Assembly: GCF_002117935.1 (NCBI RefSeq)
Contig: NZ_BDJE01000034.1
Location: forward strand, 19,067 to 83,066
Direction: 5' to 3'
Length of the DNA: 64,000 nt
DNA from: Nocardioides sp. PD653-B2
GTDB taxonomy: Bacteria; Actinomycetota; Actinomycetes; Propionibacteriales; Nocardioidaceae
In this document: positions 36,029-44,304 of the stretch, one piece after another
Position numbering within the stretch: the first letter of the stretch is position 1
Layout: the number at the start of each line of letters is the position of its first letter
Position numbers and translations under genes: made by a program
Notes under the pieces: generated by a model
Told to the model about the DNA's origin: nothing
Seen by the model: only the letters and a program-made list of their open reading frames with translations
Databases searched by the model: none

Positions 36029-36628
36029 GTGACTCCTCCCCGCAACACCGCAGCCGCGGTCCTCGCCGTGGCCGCCCTGCTCGCTGCGGGCTGCTCCTCC
36101 GACTCGACCGCGCCGGAGGCCTCCCCGAGCACCGCGGCCACGTCAGCCGCGACCACCCCGAGCCCGAGCGCCACGTCGACGCCGACGCCGTCGCCGGGGG
36201 CCGAGGACCCCATCGCCTTCGGCTCGTACGGCGGAGTGTCGTGCTCCGAGGTCCAGGGACCGATGCTGATGGTCGACCAGCTCGAGGTGCTGCGCCCGAT
36301 GACCCTGACCGCTCTCGATCTCCCGGAGGCGGACGGGATCGCCATCGGCGACGTCACGATCTCGCGGCGGCGGCAGGGTGACCTCCCCCTGTCGGGCGGC
36401 TGGCTCGGCACGGAGCCCGCGGACGGACGCAAGGACGACCTGCGCTGGGCCCGGCGCACGCCGCTGGCCGGCGCCCGGGTGGCGCCCGGTTGGTACAACT
36501 ACTTCCTGCCGCTGGACATCGCCGGGGTGGCGAGGTTCCGCGGGGTCGAGATCTCGTGGCAGGACGACGCCGGCAGCGGCACCAGCCGTCAGACGGTGAA
36601 CGAGACCTACCGCAGGTCCTGCGCCTGA
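36029..36628 (+). CDS. lipoprotein of unknown function, paralog 2
   Basis: A 199-aa lipoprotein. GTG 36029 is chosen because it follows AGGGG and gives a proper signal peptide (TPPRNTAAAVLAVAALLAAG) with the lipid Cys at residue 22; a longer frame would put about 15 residues in front. A Ser/Thr/Pro-rich linker (about 25-60) leads to a domain ending WARRTPLAGARVAPGWYNYF plus VNETYRRSC. It is related to the gene at 34924. The domain again has two Cys. The final 22 bp overlap the convergent SRPBCC gene. Function unknown. Confidence 0.75.
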   Translation: MTPPRNTAAAVLAVAALLAAGCSSDSTAPEASPSTAATSAATTPSPSATSTPTPSPGAEDPIAFGSYGGVSCSEVQGPMLMVDQLEVLRPMTLTALDLPEADGIAIGDVTISRRRQGDLPLSGGWLGTEPADGRKDDLRWARRTPLAGARVAPGWYNYFLPLDIAGVARFRGVEISWQDDAGSGTSRQTVNETYRRSCA

Positions 36629-37044
36629 GAGCGCAGACCCGCGATGCAGCCGGCCATCATCTGGTCGTGGTTCCAGCGCAGCACCGGTCGGGCGACGTAC
36701 GACGCCGCGCCCAGCAGACCGCCCACCCTGACCTCCTGGGAGAAGTCCAGCCGGGTCCCCCCGTCGACCGCCGTGAGCGCGAACCGCACCGACCCCGCGA
36801 GGTCGCCCGACACGTCGACCTCGAGCAACCCCGCCGACCGGTTCGAGGCGTGCAGCACGAGGTCGAGCGTGTAGGGCAGCGTCGAGCGGCAGAGCACCCG
36901 CGCGTCGTCGGGCCCGAGGGAGGCGACCGCGACGACCTGCGGCCACCAGTCGGGATAGCGCTCGAGGTCGAGCAGCACGTCGTGCACCGCCGAGACGGGC
37001 GCGTCGACCTGCCAGCTGTCCCGGAAGGCGAAGGACGGGCTCAC
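36607..37044 (-). CDS. SRPBCC (START-like polyketide cyclase/dehydrase) family protein
   Basis: A 145-aa cytoplasmic protein with the START/Bet v1-like fold: FRDSWQVDAPVSAVHDVLLD, LERYPDWWPQVV, then strands with GGTRLDFSQEV and a long C-terminal helix. The family binds hydrophobic ligands or catalyses ring-forming reactions; no substrate can be named. GTG at the complement of 37042-37044 is chosen, starting at the usual first strand. A much longer frame reaches back across the phosphomutase gene on the other strand, and that part is an artefact. It is divergent from the mutase gene, 18 bp apart. Confidence 0.8.
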   Translation of the reverse strand: MSPSFAFRDSWQVDAPVSAVHDVLLDLERYPDWWPQVVAVASLGPDDARVLCRSTLPYTLDLVLHASNRSAGLLEVDVSGDLAGSVRFALTAVDGGTRLDFSQEVRVGGLLGAASYVARPVLRWNHDQMMAGCIAGLRSQAQDLR

Positions 37045-37062
37045 CCTCGTATCGTGCCCTCC

Positions 37063-38700
37063 ATGACCGACCTGCTCGCCGCCGCCCGCGTCTGGGCAGC
37101 CGATGACCCCGACCCCCAGACCCGCGCCGAGCTGGAGGCCGTGATCGCGGCGGTCGAGGCCGGTGGCGACCCCGCCGACCTCGCGGACCGCTTCGACGGC
37201 ACCCTCGAGTTCGGTACGGCGGGCCTGCGCGGCGCGCTCGGCGCCGGACCGAACCGGATGAACCGGGTCGTCGTGACCCGGGCCGCGGCCGGGCTGGCCC
37301 GGTACCTGCTCGACTCCGGGGTGACCCACGGCTCGGTCGTGATCGGGTACGACGCCCGCCACAACTCCGACGTCTTCGCCCGCGACACCGCCGAGGTCAT
37401 GACCGGTGCCGGCCTCAAGGCCTACCTGCTGCCCCGTCCGCTGCCGACGCCGCTGCTGGCGTTCGCGATCCGCGAGCTCGGCTGCGCCGCGGGCGTGATG
37501 GTGACCGCGAGCCACAACCCGCCCGAGGACAACGGCTACAAGGTCTACCTCGGCGACGGCAGCCAGATCGTGCCCCCGGCCGACGCCGAGATCGCGGCCC
37601 GGATCGCCGCCGTCGGGGCGCTGGCCGACATCCCGCGCGGCGGCGGCGGCAAGCTCCTCGAGGAGGAGATCGTCGACCACTACCTCGACACCGTCGCCGG
37701 GCTGGCCGTGGACGGCCCGCGCGACCTCACCATCGTCTACACGCCGCTGCACGGCGTCGGCGGCACGACCGTCGCCCGGGTCCTCGAGGCCGCGGGCTTC
37801 GACGAGCCCTGGGTCGTCGAGCAGCAGGCCGAGCCGGACGCCGACTTCCCCACCGTCGCCTTCCCCAACCCCGAGGAGCCCGGCGCCATGGACCTCGCCA
37901 TGGCGCTCGCCCGGGCCCGCGGCGCCGACCTCGTGGTCGCCAACGACCCGGACGCGGACCGCTGCGCCGCCGCCGTCCCCGACCCGCACGGCTGGCGGAT
38001 GCTGCGCGGCGACGAGGTCGGCGCCCTGCTCGCCCACGCCCTCCTGAGCCGCGGCAAACAGGGCACCTACGCGGCCAGCATCGTGTCGTCGAGCCTGCTG
38101 GGGAAGATGGCGAAGGCCGCCGGCCAGCCGTACGTCGAGACCCTCACCGGCTTCAAGTGGATCGGCCGGGTAGAGGGCCTCGCGTTCGGATACGAGGAGG
38201 CGCTGGGCTACTGCGTCGACCCGGAGCACGTGCGCGACAAGGACGGCGTCTCCGCGCTGCTGCTGCTCTGCGAGCTCGCGGCCGAGGCGAAGGCCGCGGG
38301 GCGGAGCCTGGTCGACCTGCTCGACGACATCGCGGTCCAGCACGGGCTGCACGCCACCGACCAGCTGTCGGTCCGGGTGACCGACCTCGGCGAGATCGCG
38401 GCCGCCATGGGGCGGCTGCGCGCCACTCCACCGACCGAGCTCGGTGGTCTCGCGGTCGAGCGCGCCGACGACCTGTCCGTCGGCAGCGCCGACCTGCCGC
38501 CCACCGACGGGCTGCGCTACCTGCTCGCCGACGGAGCGCGGGTGATCGTGCGGCCCAGCGGCACCGAGCCGAAGCTCAAGTGCTACCTCGAGGTCGTCGT
38601 GCCGGTGAACCCCGAGGACGGCGTGGACGCAGCCCGGATCGCGGCCGCCGGTCGACTGGACGCCCTGCGCGACGGCATCAAGGCAGCCGCCGGGATCTGA
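37063..38700 (+). CDS. phospho-sugar mutase (phosphohexomutase superfamily)
   Basis: A 545-aa alpha-D-phosphohexomutase. Four-domain layout with the phosphoserine loop VMVTASHNPPEDNGYKVY, the metal site VVANDPDADR, the sugar-binding loop in GYEEALGYCVDP, and the phosphate-binding RPSGTEPKLKCYLEV at the end. Members interconvert sugar-1- and sugar-6-phosphates. Near PNP and deoC it could handle (deoxy)ribose-1-phosphate to 5-phosphate, in place of a missing DeoB; this is inference. In mycobacteria and Streptomyces a phosphomannomutase-like gene lies next to PNP too. ATG 37063 is the start; longer frames run into the previous gene. Confidence 0.92.
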   Translation: MTDLLAAARVWAADDPDPQTRAELEAVIAAVEAGGDPADLADRFDGTLEFGTAGLRGALGAGPNRMNRVVVTRAAAGLARYLLDSGVTHGSVVIGYDARHNSDVFARDTAEVMTGAGLKAYLLPRPLPTPLLAFAIRELGCAAGVMVTASHNPPEDNGYKVYLGDGSQIVPPADAEIAARIAAVGALADIPRGGGGKLLEEEIVDHYLDTVAGLAVDGPRDLTIVYTPLHGVGGTTVARVLEAAGFDEPWVVEQQAEPDADFPTVAFPNPEEPGAMDLAMALARARGADLVVANDPDADRCAAAVPDPHGWRMLRGDEVGALLAHALLSRGKQGTYAASIVSSSLLGKMAKAAGQPYVETLTGFKWIGRVEGLAFGYEEALGYCVDPEHVRDKDGVSALLLLCELAAEAKAAGRSLVDLLDDIAVQHGLHATDQLSVRVTDLGEIAAAMGRLRATPPTELGGLAVERADDLSVGSADLPPTDGLRYLLADGARVIVRPSGTEPKLKCYLEVVVPVNPEDGVDAARIAAAGRLDALRDGIKAAAGI

Positions 38701-38710
38701 ACCGCAGCGC

Positions 38711-39340
38711 TCAGCGGACCAGCCAGACCGCGAAGGCGACCACGCAGACGGCGGCGGCGGCAATCTCCGGCCAGGCATAGGTACGGCGCACGCCGGCGGC
38801 GAGCGCCTCCTGCTCGGGTGAGTCCTTCGCGATCCTGCGCTGCTCGCGACTGTCCTGCGCGAGCAGGCGGATCCGCTCCTCGACGAACATCTGGGGCGAG
38901 TTCTTGATCCGCACCGGGGGCGTCTCGGGGACCTGGCTCTGCGGGTCGTGGAGCCGGCTCAGCCGCCTGACCATCACGGTCTGGCGCGCCGAGTAGCCGA
39001 CCGTCGGCGACACGTACCGCTTGCCTCCGACACCGACCGCGAGCACCTGCGTGACGACCACCCGGTCGATCGCCGCCAGCGGGAGCAGGTCGGTGTGGAA
39101 CATCCCGCGCAACACCAGGTCGTGGTGCGTGACCCACACGGCTGGGCGCAGCAGCGCCGCCCAGCACAGGATCGCCCCGAGGACGGCGCCGATGGCCACC
39201 CCGGCCGGACGCCCGGTGTCTCCCGCGACCAGGGCGAGCACGAAGACCACGGTGGCGGTGACCAGGCCGAGGATGCCGCTGAACCGGCCGTTCGTCGGCG
39301 GAAACCGCTCGACGACGGCGTCGGTGTGGTGCTCGGTCAT
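38711..39340 (-). CDS. membrane protein with PH-like domain
   Basis: A 209-aa membrane protein. Two helices (about 22-42 and 46-64; LGLVTATVVFVLALVAG and GVAIGAVLGAILCWAALL), then WVTHHDLVLRGMFHTDLLPL and AAIDRVVVTQVL, a bacterial PH-like segment similar in style to the YdbS family, a charged loop with VEERIRLLAQD, and a last helix at the C-terminus (AAAAVCVVAFAVWLV). ATG at the complement of 39338-39340 is chosen; a longer frame would overlap the deoC start on the other strand. The gene is convergent with the mutase gene. Function unknown. Confidence 0.7.
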   Translation of the reverse strand: MTEHHTDAVVERFPPTNGRFSGILGLVTATVVFVLALVAGDTGRPAGVAIGAVLGAILCWAALLRPAVWVTHHDLVLRGMFHTDLLPLAAIDRVVVTQVLAVGVGGKRYVSPTVGYSARQTVMVRRLSRLHDPQSQVPETPPVRIKNSPQMFVEERIRLLAQDSREQRRIAKDSPEQEALAAGVRRTYAWPEIAAAAVCVVAFAVWLVR

Positions 39341-39393
39341 GCCTGCTCTCTCCGGTTTGTGGCGTGTCGCAACGACAACCCTATGCTGGGTCG

Positions 39394-40356
39394 GTGACCA
39401 GCACCCCCACCGTCCTCGACGACGTGACCCGAACGGAATCGTCCCTGCGACAGTTCCTGCACGGCCTGCCCGGTGTCGACCAGGTCGGGGCCGAGGCACG
39501 CGCCGCCGGGCTCGGGACCCGCTCGATCAAGACCAGCGCGAAGGCCTATGCGCTCGACCTGGCGATCCGGATGGTCGACCTGACCACGCTGGAGGGCCAG
39601 GACACCCCCGGCAAGGTGCGCGCCCTCGCCGCCAAGGCGATGCGCCCCGATCCCGCCGACCCCACCTGTCCCGCCGCCGCCGCCGTCTGCGTCTACCCCG
39701 ACATGGTCGCCACCGCGAAGCAGACGCTCGGCGAGAGCGGCGTCCACGTCGCCTCCGTCGCCACGGCCTTCCCCAGCGGCCGCGCGGCCCTCGACATCAA
39801 GCTCGCCGACACCCGCGACGCGGTCGAGGCCGGCGCCGACGAGATCGACATGGTCATCGACCGTGGCGCCTTCCTGGCCGGCCACTACCAGCGGGTCTAC
39901 GACGAGATCGTCGCCGTCAAGGCCGCCTGTGCCAGGTCCAACGGCGAGGACGCCCACCTGAAGGTGATCTTCGAGACCGGCGAGCTGCAGACCTACGACA
40001 ACGTCCGCCGGGTCAGCTGGCTCGCGATGATGGCCGGCGCGCACTTCATCAAGACCTCGACCGGCAAGGTCCAGCCCGCCGCCACCCTCCCGGTCACCCT
40101 GGTCATGCTCGAGGCGGTCCGCGACTTCCGCGAGCTGACCGGCCAGATGGTCGGCGTGAAGCCCGCGGGCGGCATCCGCACCGCGAAGGACGCCATCAAG
40201 TACCTCGTGATGGTCAACGAGGTCGCCGGCCAGGACTGGCTCGACCCCGACTGGTTCCGCTTCGGGGCCTCCACGCTGCTCAACGACCTGCTCATGCAGC
40301 GCACCAAGATGACCACCGGCCGCTACTCCGGTCCCGACTACTTCACGTTGGACTGA
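39394..40356 (+). CDS. deoC: deoxyribose-phosphate aldolase
   Basis: A 320-aa class I aldolase, which cleaves 2-deoxyribose-5-phosphate to glyceraldehyde-3-phosphate and acetaldehyde. The Schiff-base Lys is in HFIKTSTGK (Lys220), followed by the second-shell MVGVKPAGGIRTAKDA. VCVYPDMV and EIDMVIDRGAFL are family blocks. GTG 39394 is chosen because frames starting earlier lack homology-like content. The deoC stop is 6 bp before the aldehyde dehydrogenase start; acetaldehyde made here is a natural substrate for it. Confidence 0.95.
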   Translation: MTSTPTVLDDVTRTESSLRQFLHGLPGVDQVGAEARAAGLGTRSIKTSAKAYALDLAIRMVDLTTLEGQDTPGKVRALAAKAMRPDPADPTCPAAAAVCVYPDMVATAKQTLGESGVHVASVATAFPSGRAALDIKLADTRDAVEAGADEIDMVIDRGAFLAGHYQRVYDEIVAVKAACARSNGEDAHLKVIFETGELQTYDNVRRVSWLAMMAGAHFIKTSTGKVQPAATLPVTLVMLEAVRDFRELTGQMVGVKPAGGIRTAKDAIKYLVMVNEVAGQDWLDPDWFRFGASTLLNDLLMQRTKMTTGRYSGPDYFTLD

Positions 40357-40362
40357 TTCCCT

Positions 40363-41796
40363 GTGACCACTCCCTTCGACTACGCACCGGCCCCCGAGTC
40401 GCGGAGCATCGTCGACATCAAGCCGTCCTACGGCCTCTTCATCAACGGCGAGTTCGTCGACGGCCACGGCAAGTCCTTCAAGACGATCAGCCCCGCCACC
40501 GAGGAGGTCCTCGCCGAGGTCGCCGAGGCCGACGACGCCGACGTCGACGCCGCGGTGAAGGCCGCGCGCCGGGCCTACGACCGGGTCTGGTCGAGGATGC
40601 CGGGCCGCGAGCGCGCCAAGTACCTCTACCGGATCGCCCGGATCATCCAGGAGCGCAGCCGTGAGCTGGCCGTGCTGGAGTCGATCGACAACGGCAAGCC
40701 GATCAAGGAGTCGCGCGACGTCGACATCCCGATCGTCGCCGCCCACTTCTTCTACTACGCCGGCTGGGCCGACAAGCTGGAGTACGCCGGACGCGGCGCC
40801 GACCCGCGGCCGCTCGGTGTCGCGGGCCAGATCATCCCGTGGAACTTCCCGCTCCTCATGCTGGCGTGGAAGATCGCCCCGGCCCTCGCCTGCGGCAACA
40901 CCGTGGTGCTCAAGCCGGCCGAGACCACGCCGCTGACCGCGCTGCTCTTCGCCGAGATCTGCCAGCAGGCCGACCTCCCGCCGGGCGTCGTCAACATCAT
41001 CACCGGCGCCGGCGGCACCGGCCAGGCACTGGTGGCCCACCCGGGCATCGACAAGGTCGCCTTCACCGGCTCCACCGATGTCGGCAAGGCCATCGCCCGC
41101 ACCGTCGCCGGCACCGACAAGAAGGTCACCCTCGAGCTCGGCGGCAAGGCCGCCAACATCGTCTTCGACGACGCCCCGCTCGACCAGGCCGTCGAGGGCA
41201 TCGTCACCGGCATCTTCTTCAACCAGGGCCACGTGTGCTGCGCGGGCTCGCGGCTGCTGGTCCAGGAGTCGATCGCCGACGAGCTGCTCGCCAAGCTCAA
41301 GCGCCGGATGTCCACGCTGCGCGTGGGTGACCCGCTCGACAAGAACACCGACGTCGGCGCGATCAACTCCGCCGAGCAGCTGGCCCGGATCCGCGAGCTC
41401 TCCGACATCGGCGAGGCCGAGGGTGCCGGGCGCTGGTCGCCGGAGTGCGTGCTGCCCCAGCACGGCTTCTGGTTCCCGCCCACGATCTTCACCGGTGTCA
41501 CCCAGGCCCACCGGATCGCCCGTGAGGAGATCTTCGGCCCGGTGCTGTCCGTGCTGACCTTCCGCACCCCCGCCGAGGCGGTCGAGAAGGCCAACAACAC
41601 GCCGTACGGCCTCTCGGCCGGCATCTGGACCGAGAAGGGCTCGCGGATCCTCAAGATCGCCAGCCAGCTGCGCGCCGGCGTCGTCTGGGCCAACACGTTC
41701 AACAAGTTCGACCCGACCAGCCCCTTCGGCGGCTACAAGGAGTCGGGCTACGGCCGCGAGGGCGGCCGCCACGGTCTGGAGGCCTACCTGCGATGA
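40363..41796 (+). CDS. aldehyde dehydrogenase family protein, catalytic partner
   Basis: A 477-aa NAD(P)-dependent aldehyde dehydrogenase of full length. It has the NAD-binding GQIIPWNFPLLMLAWKIAPA, TGSTDVGKAIA, the general base Glu in TLELGGKAANIVF, the nucleophile Cys in NQGHVCCAGSRLL, and the C-terminal SPFGGYKESGYGREGG. It follows deoC by 6 bp and overlaps the next, half-length dehydrogenase gene by 4 bp. Its likely job is oxidation of the acetaldehyde from DeoC, but the family is broad. With its partner it resembles a split ALDH16. Start is GTG. Confidence 0.92.
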   Translation: MTTPFDYAPAPESRSIVDIKPSYGLFINGEFVDGHGKSFKTISPATEEVLAEVAEADDADVDAAVKAARRAYDRVWSRMPGRERAKYLYRIARIIQERSRELAVLESIDNGKPIKESRDVDIPIVAAHFFYYAGWADKLEYAGRGADPRPLGVAGQIIPWNFPLLMLAWKIAPALACGNTVVLKPAETTPLTALLFAEICQQADLPPGVVNIITGAGGTGQALVAHPGIDKVAFTGSTDVGKAIARTVAGTDKKVTLELGGKAANIVFDDAPLDQAVEGIVTGIFFNQGHVCCAGSRLLVQESIADELLAKLKRRMSTLRVGDPLDKNTDVGAINSAEQLARIRELSDIGEAEGAGRWSPECVLPQHGFWFPPTIFTGVTQAHRIAREEIFGPVLSVLTFRTPAEAVEKANNTPYGLSAGIWTEKGSRILKIASQLRAGVVWANTFNKFDPTSPFGGYKESGYGREGGRHGLEAYLR

Positions 41797-42665
41797 GCGA
41801 CCGCATCGACGTCCGCAAGACGTACAAGCTCTACATCGGCGGCGCGTTCCCGCGCTCGGAGTCGGCGTACTCCTACGAGGTCAAGGACAGCAAGGGGAAG
41901 TTCGTGGCCAACGCGGCCCTCGCCTCGCGCAAGGACGCCCGCGACGCCGTCGCCGCGGCCCGCAAGGCCTTCGGCCCGTGGGCGGGACGCACGGCCTACA
42001 ACCGCGCGCAGATCGTCTACCGGATCGCCGAGGTCATGGAGGACCGCCGCCCGCAGTTCGTGCAGGCCGTCGTCCAGTCCGAGGGCCTGACGGCCTCGAA
42101 GGCCGAGAAGGTCGTCGACGCCGCCATCGACCGGCTGGTCTGGTACGCCGGCTGGGCCGACAAGATCACCCAGGTCGTCGGCAACGCCAACCCGGTCGCC
42201 GGCCCGTACTTCAACCTCTCCACGCCCGAGCCGACCGGCGTCGTGGCGGTGCTCGCGCCGCAGGAGTCCTCGCTGCTCGGCCTCGTCAGCGTGGTCGCGC
42301 CGGTGATCGTCACCGGCAACACGGTGGTGGTCGTGTCGTCGTACGAGCGCCCGCTGCCGGCCGTGAACTTCGCCGAGGTGCTGGCCACCTCCGACGTGCC
42401 CGGCGGCGTGGTCAACATCCTCACCGGCTCCGCGCCCACGGTCGCCCCGTGGCTGGCCTCGCACATGGACGTCAACGCCATCGACCTGGTCGGCGTCGCG
42501 GGCGACCTCGGCCTCGCCACCGACCTCGAGGTCGCGGCCGCCGACAACCTCAAGCGGGTGCGCCGGGCACCGGCCGCCGAGCCGGACTGGGCCGTCAACC
42601 CCGGTCTCGACGCCATGACGGCGTTCCTCGAGACCAAGACGGTCTGGCACCCCATCGGCGTCTGA
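41793..42665 (+). CDS. half-length aldehyde dehydrogenase-like protein without catalytic residues
   Basis: A 290-aa protein homologous to the first part of aldehyde dehydrogenases: YKLYIGGAFPRSESAY, then AARKAFGPWAGRTAYNRAQI, then VLAPQESSLLGLVSVVAPVI where active enzymes have the PWNFP motif. The protein stops near the end of the coenzyme domain, so neither the catalytic Cys nor the Glu-containing ELGGK is present. The ATGA overlap with the active dehydrogenase gene argues that it is a real, co-made subunit and not a pseudogene. In ALDH16 proteins a second, catalytically dead ALDH domain is fused behind the active one; this pair looks like a split form of that. Confidence 0.85.
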   Translation: MSDRIDVRKTYKLYIGGAFPRSESAYSYEVKDSKGKFVANAALASRKDARDAVAAARKAFGPWAGRTAYNRAQIVYRIAEVMEDRRPQFVQAVVQSEGLTASKAEKVVDAAIDRLVWYAGWADKITQVVGNANPVAGPYFNLSTPEPTGVVAVLAPQESSLLGLVSVVAPVIVTGNTVVVVSSYERPLPAVNFAEVLATSDVPGGVVNILTGSAPTVAPWLASHMDVNAIDLVGVAGDLGLATDLEVAAADNLKRVRRAPAAEPDWAVNPGLDAMTAFLETKTVWHPIGV

Positions 42666-42750
42666 GGTGCCTCAGCCTGAGCCCGCGAAGGCTGAGACCC
42701 GGCAGCCAGGTCGAGCAGCCGCGCGACCGACGGAGGAGGTCGCGACCGGC

Positions 42751-43353
42751 GTGTCGAGACAGAGCGCCCATGCGCGTGTGATCGTCCTGGCGGGTCCGTC
42801 AGGCGCCGGTAAGTCCCGCCTCGCGGAGCGCACCGGCCTCCCCGTGCTCCGGCTCGACGACTTCTACAAGGACGGCGACGACCCCACGCTCCCGCGGATC
42901 ACCGAGGGCGCGAACGCCGGCCTCGTCGACTGGGACGACCCCGCGTCGTGGCTGCTCGACGACGCCCTGGCCGCGATCGAGGCCCTGTGCCGCGACGGTC
43001 GCGCGGAGGTGCCGGTCTACGACATCGCCCACAACGGCCGCCACGGCAGCCACGTCGTCGATCTCGACGGTCACGACCTGTTCATCGCCGAGGGCATCTT
43101 CGCCCAGGAGGTCGTGCCGCCGTGCCGCCAGGCGGGGCTGCTGGCCGCGGCGTACTGCGTGCGCCAGCACCCGATGGTGACCTTCTGGCGACGGCTCACC
43201 CGCGACCTGCGCGAGCACCGCAAGCCGCCGCTCGTCCTGGTCCGCCGGGGGCTGGCTCTCATGCGCGACCAGCAGCGGGTCGTCTCCCACGCGGTCGAGC
43301 GGGGCTGCACGCCGGTCACCTCCGACCAGGCGCACGCGCTGATCCACGCATGA
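42751..43353 (+). CDS. uridine kinase-like P-loop protein
   Basis: A 200-aa cytoplasmic kinase-like protein. Walker A is IVLAGPSGAGKSRLAE at about residues 11-26, followed by LPVLRLDDFYKDGDDPTLP, WDDPASW and a second conserved part YDIAHNGRHG, DLFIAEGIFAQEV. These match the uridine kinase/phosphoribulokinase family, so it may phosphorylate uridine/cytidine or a similar small molecule. GTG 42751 is preferred because GGAGGAGG lies 11 bp upstream; a GTG at 42667 is possible. It is coupled to the next gene by a 4-bp overlap (ATGA). Confidence 0.8.
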   Translation: MSRQSAHARVIVLAGPSGAGKSRLAERTGLPVLRLDDFYKDGDDPTLPRITEGANAGLVDWDDPASWLLDDALAAIEALCRDGRAEVPVYDIAHNGRHGSHVVDLDGHDLFIAEGIFAQEVVPPCRQAGLLAAAYCVRQHPMVTFWRRLTRDLREHRKPPLVLVRRGLALMRDQQRVVSHAVERGCTPVTSDQAHALIHA

Positions 43354-43769
43354 CCACCAGCTGGCCGCGACAGCCGGACAGCCGCACCTGCGGGCCGTCG
43401 GTGCTGGTGGTGGCCGAGCACCTGTCCGGTCCGTGGCCCGACTTCGACCGGCAGGTGCTCGCGATGCACCGCCGGGTCAACCGCTGGTGGCCGCGCGCCC
43501 TGGGCACCACCCCGTGGGCGGTCGCCCGGGAGCTGCGCAGTCGAGGGCGGGGCGGCCGGGTGCGCCGGTTCCGGTACGACGAGGTCCTCGCCGCGTTGCC
43601 GCAGCCGGTCCCGGTCTACCTCGGCACCCGGTGGCTGCCCCGGCACGTCGTCCTGGTGCTGGACGTGCAGGACGACGGCCTCCACGCCTACGATCCCGCG
43701 CGCGGAGCCGTCGTCCCGCTCGAGACCTCCCGGTGGCAGGTCCGCTGGTGGTCGGTCCTGCCGTCCTGA
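43350..43769 (+). CDS. papain-like (peptidase C39-type) small protein
   Basis: A 139-aa protein of no given name. The N-terminus has QPDSRTCGPSVLVVAEHL (Gln8, Cys14), in the middle RHVVLVLDV (His99) and AYDPARG (Asp115). This Gln-Cys-His-Asp order and spacing is that of a papain/C39-like cysteine peptidase. No signal peptide or helix is visible, so it would act in the cytoplasm. ATGA overlap with the uridine-kinase-like gene suggests co-translation, but the functional tie is unknown. The peptidase call is mine and rests on the motif only. Confidence 0.6.
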   Translation: MTTSWPRQPDSRTCGPSVLVVAEHLSGPWPDFDRQVLAMHRRVNRWWPRALGTTPWAVARELRSRGRGGRVRRFRYDEVLAALPQPVPVYLGTRWLPRHVVLVLDVQDDGLHAYDPARGAVVPLETSRWQVRWWSVLPS

Positions 43770-43830
43770 GGCACTGGTCCGGGGCCCACGGCACGCACCT
43801 GGCTGCGTTGCCCTCGCTGGGGCAGTGAGG

Positions 43831-44304
43831 TCAGCTGGTCCACACCACGAGGACCAGCACCAGCCACGCCATCGGGGTGGCCAGGGCCACGGACAGCACC
43901 AGCCAGCCCATCAGGAACGACGTCCGGCCGACCCCGTCGATCCGGTCGGCGCGTCGGACCAGGTCGACCCGTTCGGGACGCTCGGGGTCGTAGAGGACCT
44001 CGACGGTCTCACCGACGTGGGGAGGCGGCAGCGCGCTGTCGGTCATCGACTCGGCCTCGACCGTGCTGCCGTCGGCGGCGACGAAACGGACCCGCGGGTA
44101 GTAGCGCGTGTCGGGCTCGCCGCCGAAGGCGACGTCCTTGGCCTCGACCTCGACGACCTCGGCGGTGGTCGGGACCGCACGGTCGAGGAACCCGACCGCG
44201 ATCCGGCGCTGGCGCAGGCCGCGCAGGAACAGGCCGGCCGCGACGACCGCGAGCACAGCACCCACGCCGAGCAGCAGGACCGACGGCACGACGTGGATCG
44301 TCAC
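43831..44304 (-). CDS. DUF3592 membrane protein
   Basis: A 157-aa protein with an N-terminal helix ([19 protein letters not shown]), a small beta domain ([48 protein letters not shown]) and a C-terminal helix ([18 protein letters not shown]). The VLYDPERPE motif is the signature of DUF3592. Function is unknown. Its start overlaps the stop of the adenosine deaminase gene (ATGA), so it is made with that enzyme. Confidence 0.85.
   Translation of the reverse strand: MTIHVVPSVLLLGVGAVLAVVAAGLFLRGLRQRRIAVGFLDRAVPTTAEVVEVEAKDVAFGGEPDTRYYPRVRFVAADGSTVEAESMTDSALPPPHVGETVEVLYDPERPERVDLVRRADRIDGVGRTSFLMGWLVLSVALATPMAWLVLVLVVWTS

Noticed and set aside
37045..38778. Long N-terminal extension of the SRPBCC gene
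   Set aside because: The frame runs antisense through the whole phosphomutase gene. The START-like fold begins at the GTG at 37044.
41793..42665. Half-length aldehyde dehydrogenase as a pseudogene
   Set aside because: Intact frame, codon bias like the neighbours, and ATGA coupling to the active enzyme argue for a retained subunit.
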